In this document: positions 22,970-34,602 of the stretch, in pieces
Numbering within the stretch: position 1 is the first letter of the stretch
Layout of the letters: every line of letters starts with the position of its first letter
Source of the DNA: Ipomoea triloba
Lineage: Eukaryota; Streptophyta; Magnoliopsida; Solanales; Convolvulaceae
NCBI RefSeq assembly: GCF_003576645.1
Contig: NC_044923.1
Coordinates: forward strand, 6,469,264 to 6,533,263
DNA: 64,000 bases
Direction of reading: 5' to 3'
The notes under the pieces: generated by a model
Told to the model about the DNA's origin: nothing
The model's database searches: none
Seen by the model: the letters and a program-made list of their open reading frames with translations, nothing else
Translations under genes and position numbers: made by a program

Positions 22970-24833
22970 TTTATGTGTCTGATTCGATTAACAAGATTTG
23001 ACTAAAGTTATTTTTAATTCAAATTTTCTTAATATTAAGTTCAATATTAGTATACAAAATTTATATATTTAGAAATTAAATTTAAAAATAATTAAAAAAT
23101 TCTAAAGAAAATAAACAAAAAAAAAATTGATTTGACTAATGAATCATAAGTAAGACATATAAAATAGGACAAATGAAGTATTTACTTGCATGCACTTAAC
23201 GTTAGGTGCAACTAGTTATAACGTTAAGTGCACTTAGTATTGATGTTCAGTGTACATTTTACTTGCATGTAATACATTTTACTATATGAAAATGCTACTT
23301 GCACTTGTAATATATTTTACTTTCACTTTGATGTTCAATTATTTATGAAAATGCCACTGCTTTTTTTAAAACAATCAGTATTTCTCATCCGTTAGATTTA
23401 TACACGTATTACGAATGTCATGCGATCTCAGTTGTTTCCTGGACGTACCATTTTCATTTAAACACGGTCTTATTTTCTGCAAAAGTGAATTTTGATGTGA
23501 AAAAATTTATAGGGAAAAAAGAAAAAAAGAAAAAAAAACAGTTAAAAACAATTCACGATGGTAATGGACGTCTACTATATATGCACTGTGTAACACAACA
23601 CTGTCATGGCTCAGCAGTCGCCAGAGCAGTAATCATCAACTGAAGTTGGAATAGGAGAGTATGTGGGGCTGGATTATTCTGGAAATGTCTTTCACACTTT
23701 CAATTAATCAATTCAACCAATATTATATTATAGGAAAATGATAAAATAATAAAATAAATCTCTAAATTTTATGTAAAAAGTTATTTAGATTTTTAAATTT
23801 TTAAAAAGTGTAATTGAATTAATTAAAATGTTATTTTTATACATTAAATTAAAAAACTGAACCTATAATAACATGTCACTAAGATTTTGGCTATACTCTG
23901 ACAACTAACATATTGATTAACTTCATTGCAAGTGTTAAAAATTTTAAAATTTAATTAACTTTTTAAATAAAATTTAGGGACCTATTTAGTCAATTCGAAT
24001 ATGTAGCATACAATTTACAAGAATTATATTTTCAAAGTAAAATATTACTTCAGGATTTTACTAGTAAAGAATTAAAAACGCAATACTTTTAAATTTATAA
24101 AAGTAATACTGTATAATTTTACTATAAGGCATTATATATTTAGGATCTATTTAACTTAAAACCATTCCACACAAATTTTTATATTAACTAAATTATACAA
24201 ATTCGTCAAAAATTAAGTTCATCGTTTCCACATACTATCTATAGTCTCGATCAAACAACGTTCGCCTACCAAAGAAGACCGACTAGATTCGTTCTCCGCC
24301 GTCGTGGGCTCGTGGCAATACTTTCCACGCCTTCAGGTTAATGATGTTGGATTTGGTGGCAAATGACAATATTATCACCATATATTTTAGTGAGGACAAA
24401 AAATCTATACCAATTATTTAAAAATGTGTACTGAAATTAAATTTTATATTATAAATTGTCAATGAAATGTCATATGCACACAACACATATCACATATGCA
24501 CACGAGCGAATTTTAAACTCTAACTAATTTTATTCACATATTTAATTTTTTTAATGCACTTGACTGCGTAGTTTTTATGGACTCATAAAGATGGTGGTTC
24601 TCATATGTTTACAATCCTATGTATCACTTTAAACCTTTTAATCCTATGTAAGTTAATGTGATAAGCATATTCATATAAAGAAAATTATATTATTTAATGA
24701 GTGTTATATAATTAACTTGCAATGAATATTAATTCACAACCGTTAATAAATACAGTACCTTTGATTTCCTTTTGCCCTTGATATTTTCACTACATATAAC
24801 CATAATGAGTATTATTGTGATAATCTATATCTA
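22970..24833. other. AT-rich spacer with repeat remnants
   Basis: Apart from the TACTTGCACTT-type repeat at 23180-23480, and a weak relative of the 160-bp satellite monomer near 23735-23850 (GTGTAATTGAATTAATTAAAA context), nothing interpretable was seen. Confidence 0.5.
23180..23480 (+). repeat. TACTTGCACTT-type dispersed repeat, copy 2
   Basis: Contains ACTTGCATGCACTTAACG, several TTTTACTT(T/G)CA words, TTATTTATGAAAATGCCACT and then a TCATCCGTTAGAT block, in the same order as the copies at 17765-18000 (reverse) and 47730-47990. Confidence 0.55.
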
Positions 24834-25052
24834 TCTATACTATATATAAAAGTATTATCCTCCTCTCAAACTTTCCCGCCCAAACTTAAGGGCATTTTAG
24901 TCAAAATATTGATTTTATTAATTAATTATTTATTTATTAATTTATTAATTTATTTATTGATTGTAAGGTAAATTGGACAATTATTTTGGATAAATTATTG
25001 ATTATATTAGTTAACCATATATATTTTCATAAATTTAGCAATCAATTATTAT

Positions 25053-25056
<4 letters not shown>

Positions 25057-25093
<37 letters not shown>
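25057..25093. repeat. (TA)n microsatellite
   Basis: An uninterrupted dinucleotide tract of about 18 units near the Helitron 5' end. Confidence 0.95.
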
Positions 25094-25096
<3 letters not shown>

Positions 25097-25217
25097 ACAA
25101 TGGTTTTGGTTGTTTTTGTAGCATATGTATTTTTTTTTATTTTAAATAGTATATACTGTGAACTCTCCTCTCCTTCGTAGATGAGAGGCGAATAATGGCG
25201 GCGGCGGATCTGCGACA

Positions 25218-25305
25218 ATGGCAAGTTCTTCCTCCTCAACGAGTTCTCCTCCTCCGGTTACCTCTCTTTCCCCGCCGGTCGAAGAAGAAGATGATGAAAT
25301 GGCAG
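25218..25305 (+). pseudogene. Possible captured first exon inside the Helitron
   Basis: A GC-rich island in AT-rich DNA opens with an ATG in a CGACAATGGC context and reads MASSSSSTSSPPPVTS, then LSPPVEEEDDEMA, and meets a good donor (GGCAG|GTAACA). The Ser/Pro-rich then acidic composition resembles a plant protein N-terminus. I do not recognise the parent gene, and no convincing second exon follows; the next sequence is (TTA)n. Confidence 0.4.
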
Positions 25306-25325
25306 GTAACATTTTCTTCTTTTTC

Positions 25326-25359
<34 letters not shown>

Positions 25360-26281
25360 GAGAAGAGAGGAAAGAAGAAAGAAAAGAAAAGGAAGAAGAA
25401 AGAAAAGAAAAGGAAAAGAAAAACAAAAGGAATGGGTGTTGATAAAGATGATGGTGACTTTTTGTTTTATTATTATTGTTTTTTGTTTTATTATTATTAT
25501 TATCCCGCAATAAGAAAATTTTCATAAAGAGTGGGATGGAAGGTGCCAAGGAAAAGAAACATGAAGAACCAGAAGATAAATGCTACTGGTGGAAGTTATG
25601 TAGAGCACATGGCCCCAAATTAAAGCATTCCCTATTTCCTTAACTAAGTCTTCGAATTCTGTAAACCTATTAAATTTGTGAAATTCACTTCTACCGTGAT
25701 TCACTGCCTCTTCAAGCTTTCCAACTTGTGCAAGGAAATCAAACACTTTAGATTATTGTAGCAGCTCAACCGTAACTGAGTTCTATTCTTAAAAAAACAG
25801 AAAACAAAGAAAACTATTAAAAATTAATTAATTAATTAATTAATTGTTCTTTTAGAAAAAAACATAAACGGTTTCCCCTACACCATTTTTACTTCAACAC
25901 AATTCGCTTTTTCTTTGTTTGGGTCCATTCCCATGAAGTGCTTTATTGGGATCTAAATAAAAAAAAACAGGGTCATTCGGGGTAATCAAGTTTTTTTGCT
26001 TACCTATTCTATTAAGAGTATAATAATAATAATAATATAATACTTCGTAATAATAATCTAAAACTTTGAATATAATTTCTCTAATATTAATAATATAATT
26101 TTTGAAGTACGAAGCTAATTCATTAATCATAATAAGTTGAAACGTGTACAATGAAGATCAATGAAACAATTAAATATTCTCTACAGCCAGACATTGAAAT
26201 AACTTTTCTAGCAATGCTACATAAAACTTGTTTCGCGGACTGTTTCACAAATTTGATGCTGTAATAGTTGAAAGAACTTAC

Positions 26282-26405
26282 AGCTTCTTTGATGTTGATG
26301 TATATCACCTGGGTATCAAATTTCATTCTTCTTTTCATTGGCAATATCTCCATCGGGTTGAACTGCACATCATAGTTCAGAGGAGTCTCTTCTACATTGT
26401 CATCT
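26282..26405 (-). pseudogene. Possible captured internal exon (minus strand)
   Basis: On the minus strand, an AG acceptor (GACACAG) is followed by an open stretch reading DDNVEETPLNYDVQFNPMEI, then LPMKRRMKFDTQVIYINIKEA, and it ends at a strong GTAAGT donor. Composition and splice signals look like a real exon. The parent gene is not recognised. It recurs at 28127-28250 in the duplicated block. A GC-rich patch upstream on the same strand (about 26690-26970) could belong to the same captured gene. Confidence 0.4.
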
Positions 26406-26689
26406 TCTGTGTCCAGGATGAGATTCACATACGACATAACCAAATAAATTGTTTCACACTTTATGAAAAAGGAACTCGCCAATAAAACGAGAGAAAGAAG
26501 CTCGCCAAAACAACGAGAGATAAACATAAACTACTAGCAGATTTAAACTCTAGTAAACAAAGCAAATGGAAAAAGGAAATACACTGCTGGCAAAGTTAAA
26601 AATCATAAACATAGCAAAAGGGAAATCAACCGGAAACAGGGAAAACAAAGAAGTTGCAAGTCAAAATTAAACCAAAATTAGCAGCGTGA

Positions 26690-26970
26690 AAAGGAGGTGG
26701 ATGGAAGGAGGGAGAAGTGACCGGTGGCGATGGAGATGGATGAGCAACCGATGGGCGGGGTGAAAATCAAGAGACCACGTGATGGAGGCGGACCGTCTGC
26801 GATGGAGATGGTTGCGGAGGGAGTTACTGGCGGTGAATGGGAGGAAGAGGATGGAAGAATCGGTCACCACCTCCGCGAAGCAAGCGGAGGCGGCGGCCTT
26901 GTGGATGAGAGCGGCGCAAGCAGAAAACCTGGAGAGAAGACAAGGAACCCTAGAGAGCGGCGCCAACAAG
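26690..26970 (-). pseudogene. GC-rich exon-like island in the Helitron
   Basis: This island is much richer in GC than its surroundings and open in several frames. The minus-strand version has a CTAGGGTTCC word typical of plant 5' UTRs, followed by a reading frame rich in Ala, Leu, Ser and Arg that resembles an organelle targeting presequence. No ATG fits that frame, so this is a hypothesis about a captured 5' exon, not an annotation of a working gene. It recurs at 28535-28815. Confidence 0.3.
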
Positions 26971-27103
26971 AAGTCAAAATTAAGATAATATTAATAATAT
27001 AATAATAATAATAATATTTTAAAACTCTTAACATAACTTCATACTTAAATTTTTCTATTAAATCCGTTTATAACAGTAATTACAAATATAGAATCTATCT
27101 ATA

Positions 27104-27180
27104 TCTATACTATATATAAAAATAATATCCTCCTCCAAAATTTTTCTGCCCAAACGTAAGGGCATTTTAGTAATATGATA
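27104..27180 (+). mobile_element. Internal second Helitron 5' terminus
   Basis: TCTATACTATATATAAAAA followed by ATCCTCCTCCAAAATTTTTC and AAGGGCATTTTAGTAAT closely matches the left end at 24834. It recurs at 28949 in the second copy of the duplicated block. No CTRR-plus-hairpin 3' end was found between the two 5' termini. Confidence 0.7.
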
Positions 27181-27319
27181 AAATAATATTAATTATACTT
27201 CATTATTAGTAATTACGGTAATTATTATGATAGAAATGTTTCACAATAATATTTTACATTATCAATTTAAAATGGAACGGAAATTAGGTAAATTGGAAAA
27301 GGAAATGAATATTAATAAT

Positions 27320-27320
27320 N
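27320..27320. other. Single-N assembly joint
   Basis: The N separates two near-identical blocks of about 1.85 kb, as at 4522. Confidence 0.9.
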
Positions 27321-29206
27321 TTGTTTTTTGTTTTATTATTATTATTATCCCGCAATAAGAAAATTTTCATAAAGAGTGGGATGGAAGGTGCCAAGGAAAA
27401 GAAACATGAAGAACCAGAAGATAAATGCTACTGGTGGAAGTTATGTAGAGCACATGGCCCCAAATTAAAGCATTCCCTATTTCCTTAACTAAGTCTTCGA
27501 ATTCTGTAAACCTATTAAATTTGTGAAATTCACTTCTACCGTGATTCACTGCCTCTTCAAGCTTTCCAACTTGTGCAAGGAAATCAAACACTTTAGATTA
27601 TTGTAGCAGCTCAACCGTAACTGAGTTCTATTCTTAAAAAAACAGAAAACAAAGAAAACTATTAAAAATTAATTAATTAATTAATTAATTGTTCTTTTAG
27701 AAAAAAACATAAACGGTTTCCCCTACACCATTTTTACTTCAACACAATTCGCTTTTTCTTTGTTTGGGTCCATTCCCATGAAGTGCTTTATTGGGATCTA
27801 AATAAAAAAAAACAGGGTCATTCGGGGTAATCAAGTTTTTTTGCTTACCTATTCTATTAAGAGTATAATAATAATAATAATATAATACTTCGTAATAATA
27901 ATCTAAAACTTTGAATATAATTTCTCTAATATTAATAATATAATTTTTGAAGTACGAAGCTAATTCATTAATCATAATAAGTTGAAACGTGTACAATGAA
28001 GATCAATGAAACAATTAAATATTCTCTACAGCCAGACATTGAAATAACTTTTCTAGCAATGCTACATAAAACTTGTTTCGCGGACTGTTTCACAAATTTG
28101 ATGCTGTAATAGTTGAAAGAACTTACAGCTTCTTTGATGTTGATGTATATCACCTGGGTATCAAATTTCATTCTTCTTTTCATTGGCAATATCTCCATCG
28201 GGTTGAACTGCACATCATAGTTCAGAGGAGTCTCTTCTACATTGTCATCTTCTGTGTCCAGGATGAGATTCACATACGACATAACCAAATAAATTGTTTC
28301 ACACTTTATGAAAAAGGAACTCGCCAATAAAACGAGAGAAAGAAGCTCGCCAAAACAACGAGAGATAAACATAAACTACTAGCAGATTTAAACTCTAGTA
28401 AACAAAGCAAATGGAAAAAGGAAATACACTGCTGGCAAAGTTAAAAATCATAAACATAGCAAAAGGGAAATCAACCGGAAACAGGGAAAACAAAGAAGTT
28501 GCAAGTCAAAATTAAACCAAAATTAGCAGCGTGAAAAGGAGGTGGATGGAAGGAGGGAGAAGTGACCGGTGGCGATGGAGATGGATGAGCAACCGATGGG
28601 CGGGGTGAAAATCAAGAGACCACGTGATGGAGGCGGACCGTCTGCGATGGAGATGGTTGCGGAGGGAGTTACTGGCGGTGAATGGGAGGAAGAGGATGGA
28701 AGAATCGGTCACCACCTCCGCGAAGCAAGCGGAGGCGGCGGCCTTGTGGATGAGAGCGGCGCAAGCAGAAAACCTGGAGAGAAGACAAGGAACCCTAGAG
28801 AGCGGCGCCAACAAGAAGTCAAAATTAAGATAATATTAATAATATAATAATAATAATAATATTTTAAAACTCTTAACATAACTTCATACTTAAATTTTTC
28901 TATTAAATCCGTTTATAACAGTAATTACAAATATAGAATCTATCTATATCTATACTATATATAAAAATAATATCCTCCTCCAAAATTTTTCTGCCCAAAC
29001 GTAAGGGCATTTTAGTAATATGATAAAATAATATTAATTATACTTCATTATTAGTAATTACGGTAATTATTATGATAGAAATGTTTCACAATAATATTTT
29101 ACATTATCAATTTAAAATGGAACGGAAATTAGGTAAATTGGAAAAGGATCAATTTAAAATGGAACGGAAATTAGGTAAATTGGAAAAGGAAATGAATATT
29201 AATAAT
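27321..29206. repeat. Second copy of the 1.84-kb block, with a 42-bp extra unit
   Basis: Identical to 25476-27319 wherever compared until 29148, where this copy has 42 extra bases (29149-29190). These duplicate the preceding sequence ending GGTAAATTGGAAAAGGA; the two copies then agree again to the end. The length difference in a local tandem repeat explains why an assembler would fail to merge the overlap. Confidence 0.9.
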
Positions 29207-30060
29207 TGATTGAAAATTAAAAATAGAAAAGAGAAGAATATTAATAATTGATTGAAAATTAAAAATAGAAAAGAGAACGGAAATTATGTCAATTGGAAAA
29301 GGAAATGAATATTAATAATTGACTAAAAATTTAAAAAATATCCATAATTAATTAAAATGTAAAATGAAATGGTCAAATCATTGCATTTTAAATTTTCACA
29401 ATAATATTACACAGTATAATAAATCAAATCACAATTAAATCGTAAATTTTTCACAATTTTAAATAATGGAACAGAAATTAAAAATGAAACGGAAATAGTT
29501 CAATAATAATATTCTACATCATCAATAGTAAAAGTAAATTAAAAATAGAAAGGAAATATTTCAATAATAATAATCTACATCATCAATAGTAAAGGTAAAT
29601 TAAAAATGGAATGAAAATATTAGTGCATCTATTATTCTAATTGACTAATTAACTGAAAATGAATCTGACATTACTAATTGATTGAATATATAAAAGTAAA
29701 TGAATATTAATAATTGACTACAAATAAAAAAAATATCCATAATTGACTAAAATGAAAAAGGAAATGGTCAGATCATTGCATTTTAATTAAAAAAGGAATG
29801 AAAATAGTTCGATAACAATATTGTATACATATCAATAGTAAAGGCATATTTTAAACAATATTAAAGGTAAATTAAAAATGGAACGGAAATTAAAAATGAA
29901 ACAGAAATATTTCAGTAATAATATTCTACATCATCAATTAAAATTGGAACGGAAATTAGGTAAAAATATCACTGCTCTCATATTTTAATTGACTGAAAAA
30001 AAAAGAATAATTGGTTGAAAATGAATATGATATTACTAATTGGCGGAATATATAAAAGGA
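29100..30060. repeat. AT-rich minisatellite-like tract
   Basis: Degenerate tandem words recur many times: GGAACGGAAATTAGGTAAATT, GAATATTAATAATTGA, and ATTCTACATCATCAATAGTAA. Spacing is irregular and there is no coding potential. Confidence 0.7.
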
Positions 30061-30140
30061 TCATTAATTGACTTATATTCTACCATTATATATTTTTATT
30101 ATTCTCTGTAATTTCTCATCTTTCTCTTTATTGCTTAGTA

Positions 30141-31098
30141 ATGGAGTCAAATTACGTCCCTCAGGATAAGGAAAATCTCTATAAGGCTCCGGTTGATGCG
30201 TTGTTATTTGGCCAAGGAATATCAACGTGTTGCCATCAACCAACAAACACTGGTATGCTTATTCTATGACTCCAAGGTACATATTGCATTTATACACTTT
30301 CTTTACAGCATTGAATTTTAAAAATATTGGACTAATACTATAGTTTAAACTCATACTATAATTTAGACTCATACTCATACTATATTGGTTGAATGCTTTA
30401 TTTCAGAATACTGAATTTATGTTGTATGTTAGACAATCATACTTCAATATACATCACAAAATTTAATCACATAATGGATTTGCTATCCACAAAATATAAT
30501 CACAAAATGAATTTGTTACTCATAGAATATAAATTTATATTATTTATTTATTAATATTGGATTAATACTATAGTTTAGACTTATACTATAATTTAGACTC
30601 GTACTCATAGTATATTAGTTAAATGGCTTATTTTAGAATACTGAATTTTTACTTTATGTTGTATGTTGCATATTAGACAATCAAACTTTAGTATGCATCA
30701 TAGAATATAATCACATGATGAATTTGTTATCCACAGAATATAATAACATAATAAATTATTACTATTTTTAGTATATTCATGATAGAAAAAAATATAAAAT
30801 TTATAATATTTATTTATTAATTAATATTAATATTAATATTTATGGGTAATTCCCTCAGGAAATTTGTATCCATTTACAAATTTCTAAAGAATTTGTCAAA
30901 CAATTCAACAAACTTTTGAAGGAAGGAAAAATCTATAATATTCACAATTTTGTTGTGCAAACTTCTCACATGAGGTTTAAGTCGTGCGAGCAAAAGTACA
31001 TTATGAAAACGAATAATGACACTTTGATTAGCGTTACGGATTAAGATGATTCTGATTTTCCCAAAGACATGTTTAAACTCAAGGATTTTGAGTGTTAA
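30141..31098 (+). pseudogene. DUF223 / RPA70-like OB-fold remnant
   Basis: Two exon-like parts (about 30141-30276 and 30859-31098) flank a GT-AG intron. Joined, they read ISIRLRLMRCYLAKEYQRVA, then LVCLFYDSK|EICIHLQISKE, then FVKQFNKLLKEGKIYNIHNF, the layout of the first OB fold of plant Helitron-associated replication protein A-like (DUF223) proteins: the VRV/R-W start, a D-x-K-G-x-x-I-H strand, then a F-x-x-x-L-x-E-G-x-x-Y-x-I-x-N-F block. The start region needs a frameshift to reach the ATG, and a TAA interrupts the frame at 31042 before a FPKDMFKLKDFEC tail. Only this one domain is left of what is normally a multi-domain ssDNA-binding protein. It supports a Helitron origin for the surrounding DNA. 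Confidence 0.65.
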
Positions 31099-31851
31099 AG
31101 GCTCCCAGAGGTGTGAATAGCAATCAAGGTAATTTTTAATTACAATTTCGTTCTACCTCATGCAATAATTTTTTTTTAGCCTTGATTTTTTAATAATTAT
31201 TTTTGACCAGGGCATAACACCACTGGAAGCTACATATTCGACAAATCTAGAAGTCATCTCCGTTGATGAAATTACTCCTGAGCAACCGTCTTTGAAGAGA
31301 ATAAACATGGATTGTTCGTTTTCAAAGAGTTTGAAAAAATAGCCTTGGTTATTTTGTTTTTGATTTACCATACAATATATATTTGAGTTCAGTTCTTCTT
31401 AGTTTGACTGGACTAATTAAATGCTTAACAGATAGATTAATTAACTCATGTTTTCTTAAGGAAAATTGTAAAGGAAAGAAAAACTAAAAAATGCATTAAT
31501 TAACTCATGTTTTCTTTTTCTTTTCTTTTCTTTTTAAATTACAAAATTGTTATATATCTAGACAAAAAACATATGTTCCATACAAATGATTTAAGATAAT
31601 AATTGATTCCTATAACTGAGTTGTTAGAGAACAAGTACATTTGCCCAATTTATAAAAATCATAAATAATGATATATAAAATATCCAAAGTTGTAACACCA
31701 CATGCGTAGAGTCTAAAACTCAAGCAATAATAACATCAAAAAATATAAATGATCCAAAACATATCTTCAATTGCACTATATAATATTTGATGATCTAATT
31801 TAAATAATTATATATTAATCCAAATATTTTTAATATTATAACAAATCCATT

Positions 31852-31879
31852 CCGTGTATCGCACGGGCGAAAATACTAG
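31852..31879 (+). mobile_element. Helitron 3' terminus: hairpin plus CTAG
   Basis: CCGTG TATCG CACGG forms a five-pair stem, followed by a short spacer and CTAG before the host T. This is the diagnostic rolling-circle transposon end. Confidence 0.85.
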
Positions 31880-31903
31880 TATTATTTAAAAAAAAAAATC
31901 TAC

Positions 31904-32136
31904 TCCACACAATATTGGATATGATACTAAAAATAGCAAGAATCAATTACATGTTATAGTAGATAGGTTAACATTTACTTGATTCTTGCTATTTTTAATA
32001 TCCAATATTGAGTGTGGGTTTTTTGTTTTGTTTTTTTTTTAAAATAATATTATCACAATAATTCTCATTATGATAATATTATTAACAAAAATTCTACTCC
32101 ACACAATATTGGATACTAAAAATAGCAAGAATCAAT
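31904..32136. repeat. Inverted repeat with a third arm copy
   Basis: An arm of about 40 bp starting TCCACACAATATTGGAT and ending AATAGCAAGAATCAA (31904-31946) recurs inverted at 31979-32018 and again in direct orientation at 32093-32136. The first pair would form a hairpin with a loop of about 32 bases. It is probably a foldback MITE with a duplicated end, just outside the Helitron. Confidence 0.8.
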
Positions 32137-32780
32137 ATTGTAGTAATTGTTGACAAACTTTCAAAACAATTTGTCTCAACAACGAATGGAAATAAAAAAA
32201 AAAATTAATGACTTCGTTATTGTTGATGATGAAAAGTAAGTACCCCACTATATTACTTTTATTAAATTAAATAAATGAGTAGCTACAACAAAAAAAAAAT
32301 ACATATGAATTTCTTTAATTTATAATTAGATGCCTACAATGCCTTTATTATTAAAAAAAATTGTATTCATTATAAAAAATTTAAAAAAAGAGCTATAATT
32401 TCATTAGTTATATTGTCTTTATTTTTTACAATGCTAAGATTCCTTACATTCAAATTCACTAATTAATTATGTTCACTACATTGTCCATTGTCTTCGTTTT
32501 ACACTATCTTGTATAATTAAATACCAAAGTTATAATACAAAGTAATGTTATATATGGAGTATTTTTTTACCAAGCATTTTATTAATACCATTAAAAAACA
32601 ATTTGAAGTCAATTATATTAACTATCTAGGGGATTATTGACAATGAGGGTGTTCAAATAACCAAAAAATTTGACACATGAAACTACCCCGTAATATCTCT
32701 GAACTACATTACAGTTGTTCACTTTAAGGGTAAATCATATTTTTTATTAGGATGATTTAAAATGTATAAAAATTTGCTAT
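32137..32780. other. AT-rich spacer
   Basis: No gene, RNA or defined repeat recognised. Confidence 0.5.
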
Positions 32781-33560
32781 TGATGGGGACATGGGACCGG
32801 CCCATTTATTGGGAAAGTATTGACCCAAGCGGGGCATCCATTTTAATTGTTAAGGAAAGAATGAAGCATGGAGCAAAATATTAAAGAAAGTACAACCAAC
32901 AAAATTCAAACCCAAGATTTTCAACATAACAACACAAGTTCTTAACCACCAAGATTAAAGGATAGGAAGCTCCACTTATGCATGGGAGTGCACTGAAAAC
33001 AAAGTAGTGGGGATATGTGTGTGGCCAATATTAAAAGCAACTCAATGTCGTCCATTTGTCAATCATCCGTGAGTTCTCCAACAATATAAATAGGCACATT
33101 TCCCTTTCTTTAAAAGGCATCCCTTGGTTTACAACCTCTCTTCTGGCTGAGTGGTATGAATTTTCTTTCTCTTGTTGGCATGCTAGTATTCAATTTCTGT
33201 TGGTAACATATTTAGTTCTATTTTATTTATTATTCGAGCTGCCATTTTGGGCTTTATTCAATTCCTTAGGACTATAGTATTTATTATTTATGTATTCTTT
33301 GGGCCGTCGTTTTGGGCCAATATCTCGAGCTTTGTAAGTGTTATTTTGGGCCTAGCTCCCCGGGTAATAAAGATGTTTTCTTCGTACCCCCATTCTATAC
33401 TCATATACCCGGTTTATGGCGGACCCGGTTTCAATAAAACCATAAACTATCTTATCTAATCTTATTTCTTAAATAAACTAGGAATTTCTCTATCCACAAG
33501 AATTCATTCAACAATAATGGTTGAGCCAAAAGTATCTCGAGCATAACACCTAAAGGACGG
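32781..33560 (+). mobile_element. Possible solo LTR or LTR-like element
   Basis: A stretch of higher complexity has a TATA-like TATAAATAGG at about 33085, followed by transcript-like sequence containing GGGTAATAAAG and TTTCAATAAAACC words that could serve as poly(A) signals. This order (U3-TATA-R-U5) resembles a retrotransposon LTR. I could not find matching TG/CA ends with a target duplication, and no internal retroelement domains lie nearby. Confidence 0.3.
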
Positions 33561-34070
33561 GTATGTTTTATGCTGATAATAATATGTAAATGGTAATTAG
33601 ATCATTACCTTACGTAGTTACATTTAAAACTCATTATTAAAAATGTCAATGTAGGGCAATAGAACATCGTAACACACTTGACGCATTGAAAAGATGCCGA
33701 GACTACAACAATCCTACAATCAATCTTGCAAATCCAGAAAATGAAGAAATTTTAGAAATAGCCACAATCGTTGGAGAAGCCCACTAGAACTGGTCGCCTA
33801 CACAGACATGGAGACTATAATAGATTGCCTTCTCCGGAGAAGACAACCAGAAAATGTCTCATTCCTTAGAGAAAGCGACTAGAAAAGGTCGCCTTCTTTG
33901 AAGAAGGCTACCAAAAGTGGTCATTCTCGGAGAGGGGGACCAAAAATTCTCCCGAAGAAGACAATTAGAAGTTGTCGTGGCTAGAGATTTGTCAGATTTT
34001 TTTGTTGGAATGAGAATGACGGCCTATAACAGGTTTGTAACCGGTTGGTGAATTTAGTTGCATGAAAAGA
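33561..34070. other. Spacer with a palindrome-rich patch
   Basis: About 33780-33990 contains several imperfect inverted words (GTCGCCTTC/GAAGGC, TTCTCCGGAGAAG, CTTTGAAGAAGG). There is no coding frame of note. It may be the interior of a degraded inverted-repeat element. Confidence 0.35.
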
Positions 34071-34074
34071 ATAT

Positions 34075-34165
34075 ATTTGAGAATTTAATTACACTTTTTT
34101 AAGTTTAAATGTCTAATTGACTTTTAGTATAAAGTTTAGGGTCTATTTAATCATTTTCCTTTTTA
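34075..34165 (-). repeat. Dispersed relative of the satellite monomer (reverse)
   Basis: On the minus strand the order TTAAATAGACCCTAAACTTT, AAAAGTCAATTAGAC, AAAAAAGTGTAATTAAATT parallels the unit at 15036 and the core of the 160-bp satellite. Confidence 0.55.
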
Positions 34166-34602
34166 TAAATAATATTTTCTCAAAATTTAATGTACTTTAG
34201 AGTATTTTATTTAAAAATAAAAAAGTATAAAAAAGGGAATTAAAAAGGTTTGTACTGAATCTGGGCACGGGAGGATTTTGTGAAAGTAATCTATCTATCC
34301 ATGTGTTCTGGTTAACGTAGCAAGGCAGAGGCAAAGCGATACCGTGGAGCCCACAAGGGCAAAGGCAAGAGGTTCCGTCGTCTCGTCCATATGTATATAC
34401 CTGGGGACCACACGTGACCCTCACGAGACAGCGGCTGACGAGCACAGAAAACGAAGTAGTATTGTGTGTGGTGCGTTCCGGGTGTCTTCAAGATCCTATC
34501 AATGAGCCAGAATCCACTTGCGATTTGGTTTGAGTGGGGGAGGAGAAGAAAGAAGTTCCAAGTGCCGTGCCCAACTTCTCTCGCTTCTCTTCTCCTCTCC
34601 AC

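Larger units (their letters stand above)
25476..27319. repeat. First copy of a 1.84-kb duplicated block inside the Helitron
   Basis: This block is followed by a single N at 27320 and then recurs with an offset of 1,845. The six short frames it holds are residue-for-residue identical in the second copy. Confidence 0.95.
24834..31879 (+). mobile_element. Helitron or nested Helitrons
   Basis: The left end starts TCTATACTATATATAAAAG after an A, the usual 5' TC terminus of plant Helitrons, followed by TCTCAAACTTTCCCGCCC and AAGGGCATTTTAGT. The right end has a short GC-rich hairpin (CCGTG-loop-CACGG at 31852-31866) followed nine bases later by CTAG and then T, which is the canonical Helitron 3' end inserted between A and T. 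No Rep/helicase was found, but a DUF223/RPA-like remnant near the 3' end and exon-like GC islands are present, as in non-autonomous gene-capturing Helitrons. A second 5' terminus at 27104 suggests nesting. The apparent 7-kb length includes an assembly duplication of about 1.85 kb. Confidence 0.8.

Noticed and set aside
25142..25549. Frames with long Asn/Lys or Tyr runs on both strands
   Set aside because: They are translations of (TTA)n and A/G-rich simple sequence; only the short ATG-to-donor stretch at 25218-25305 looks exon-like.
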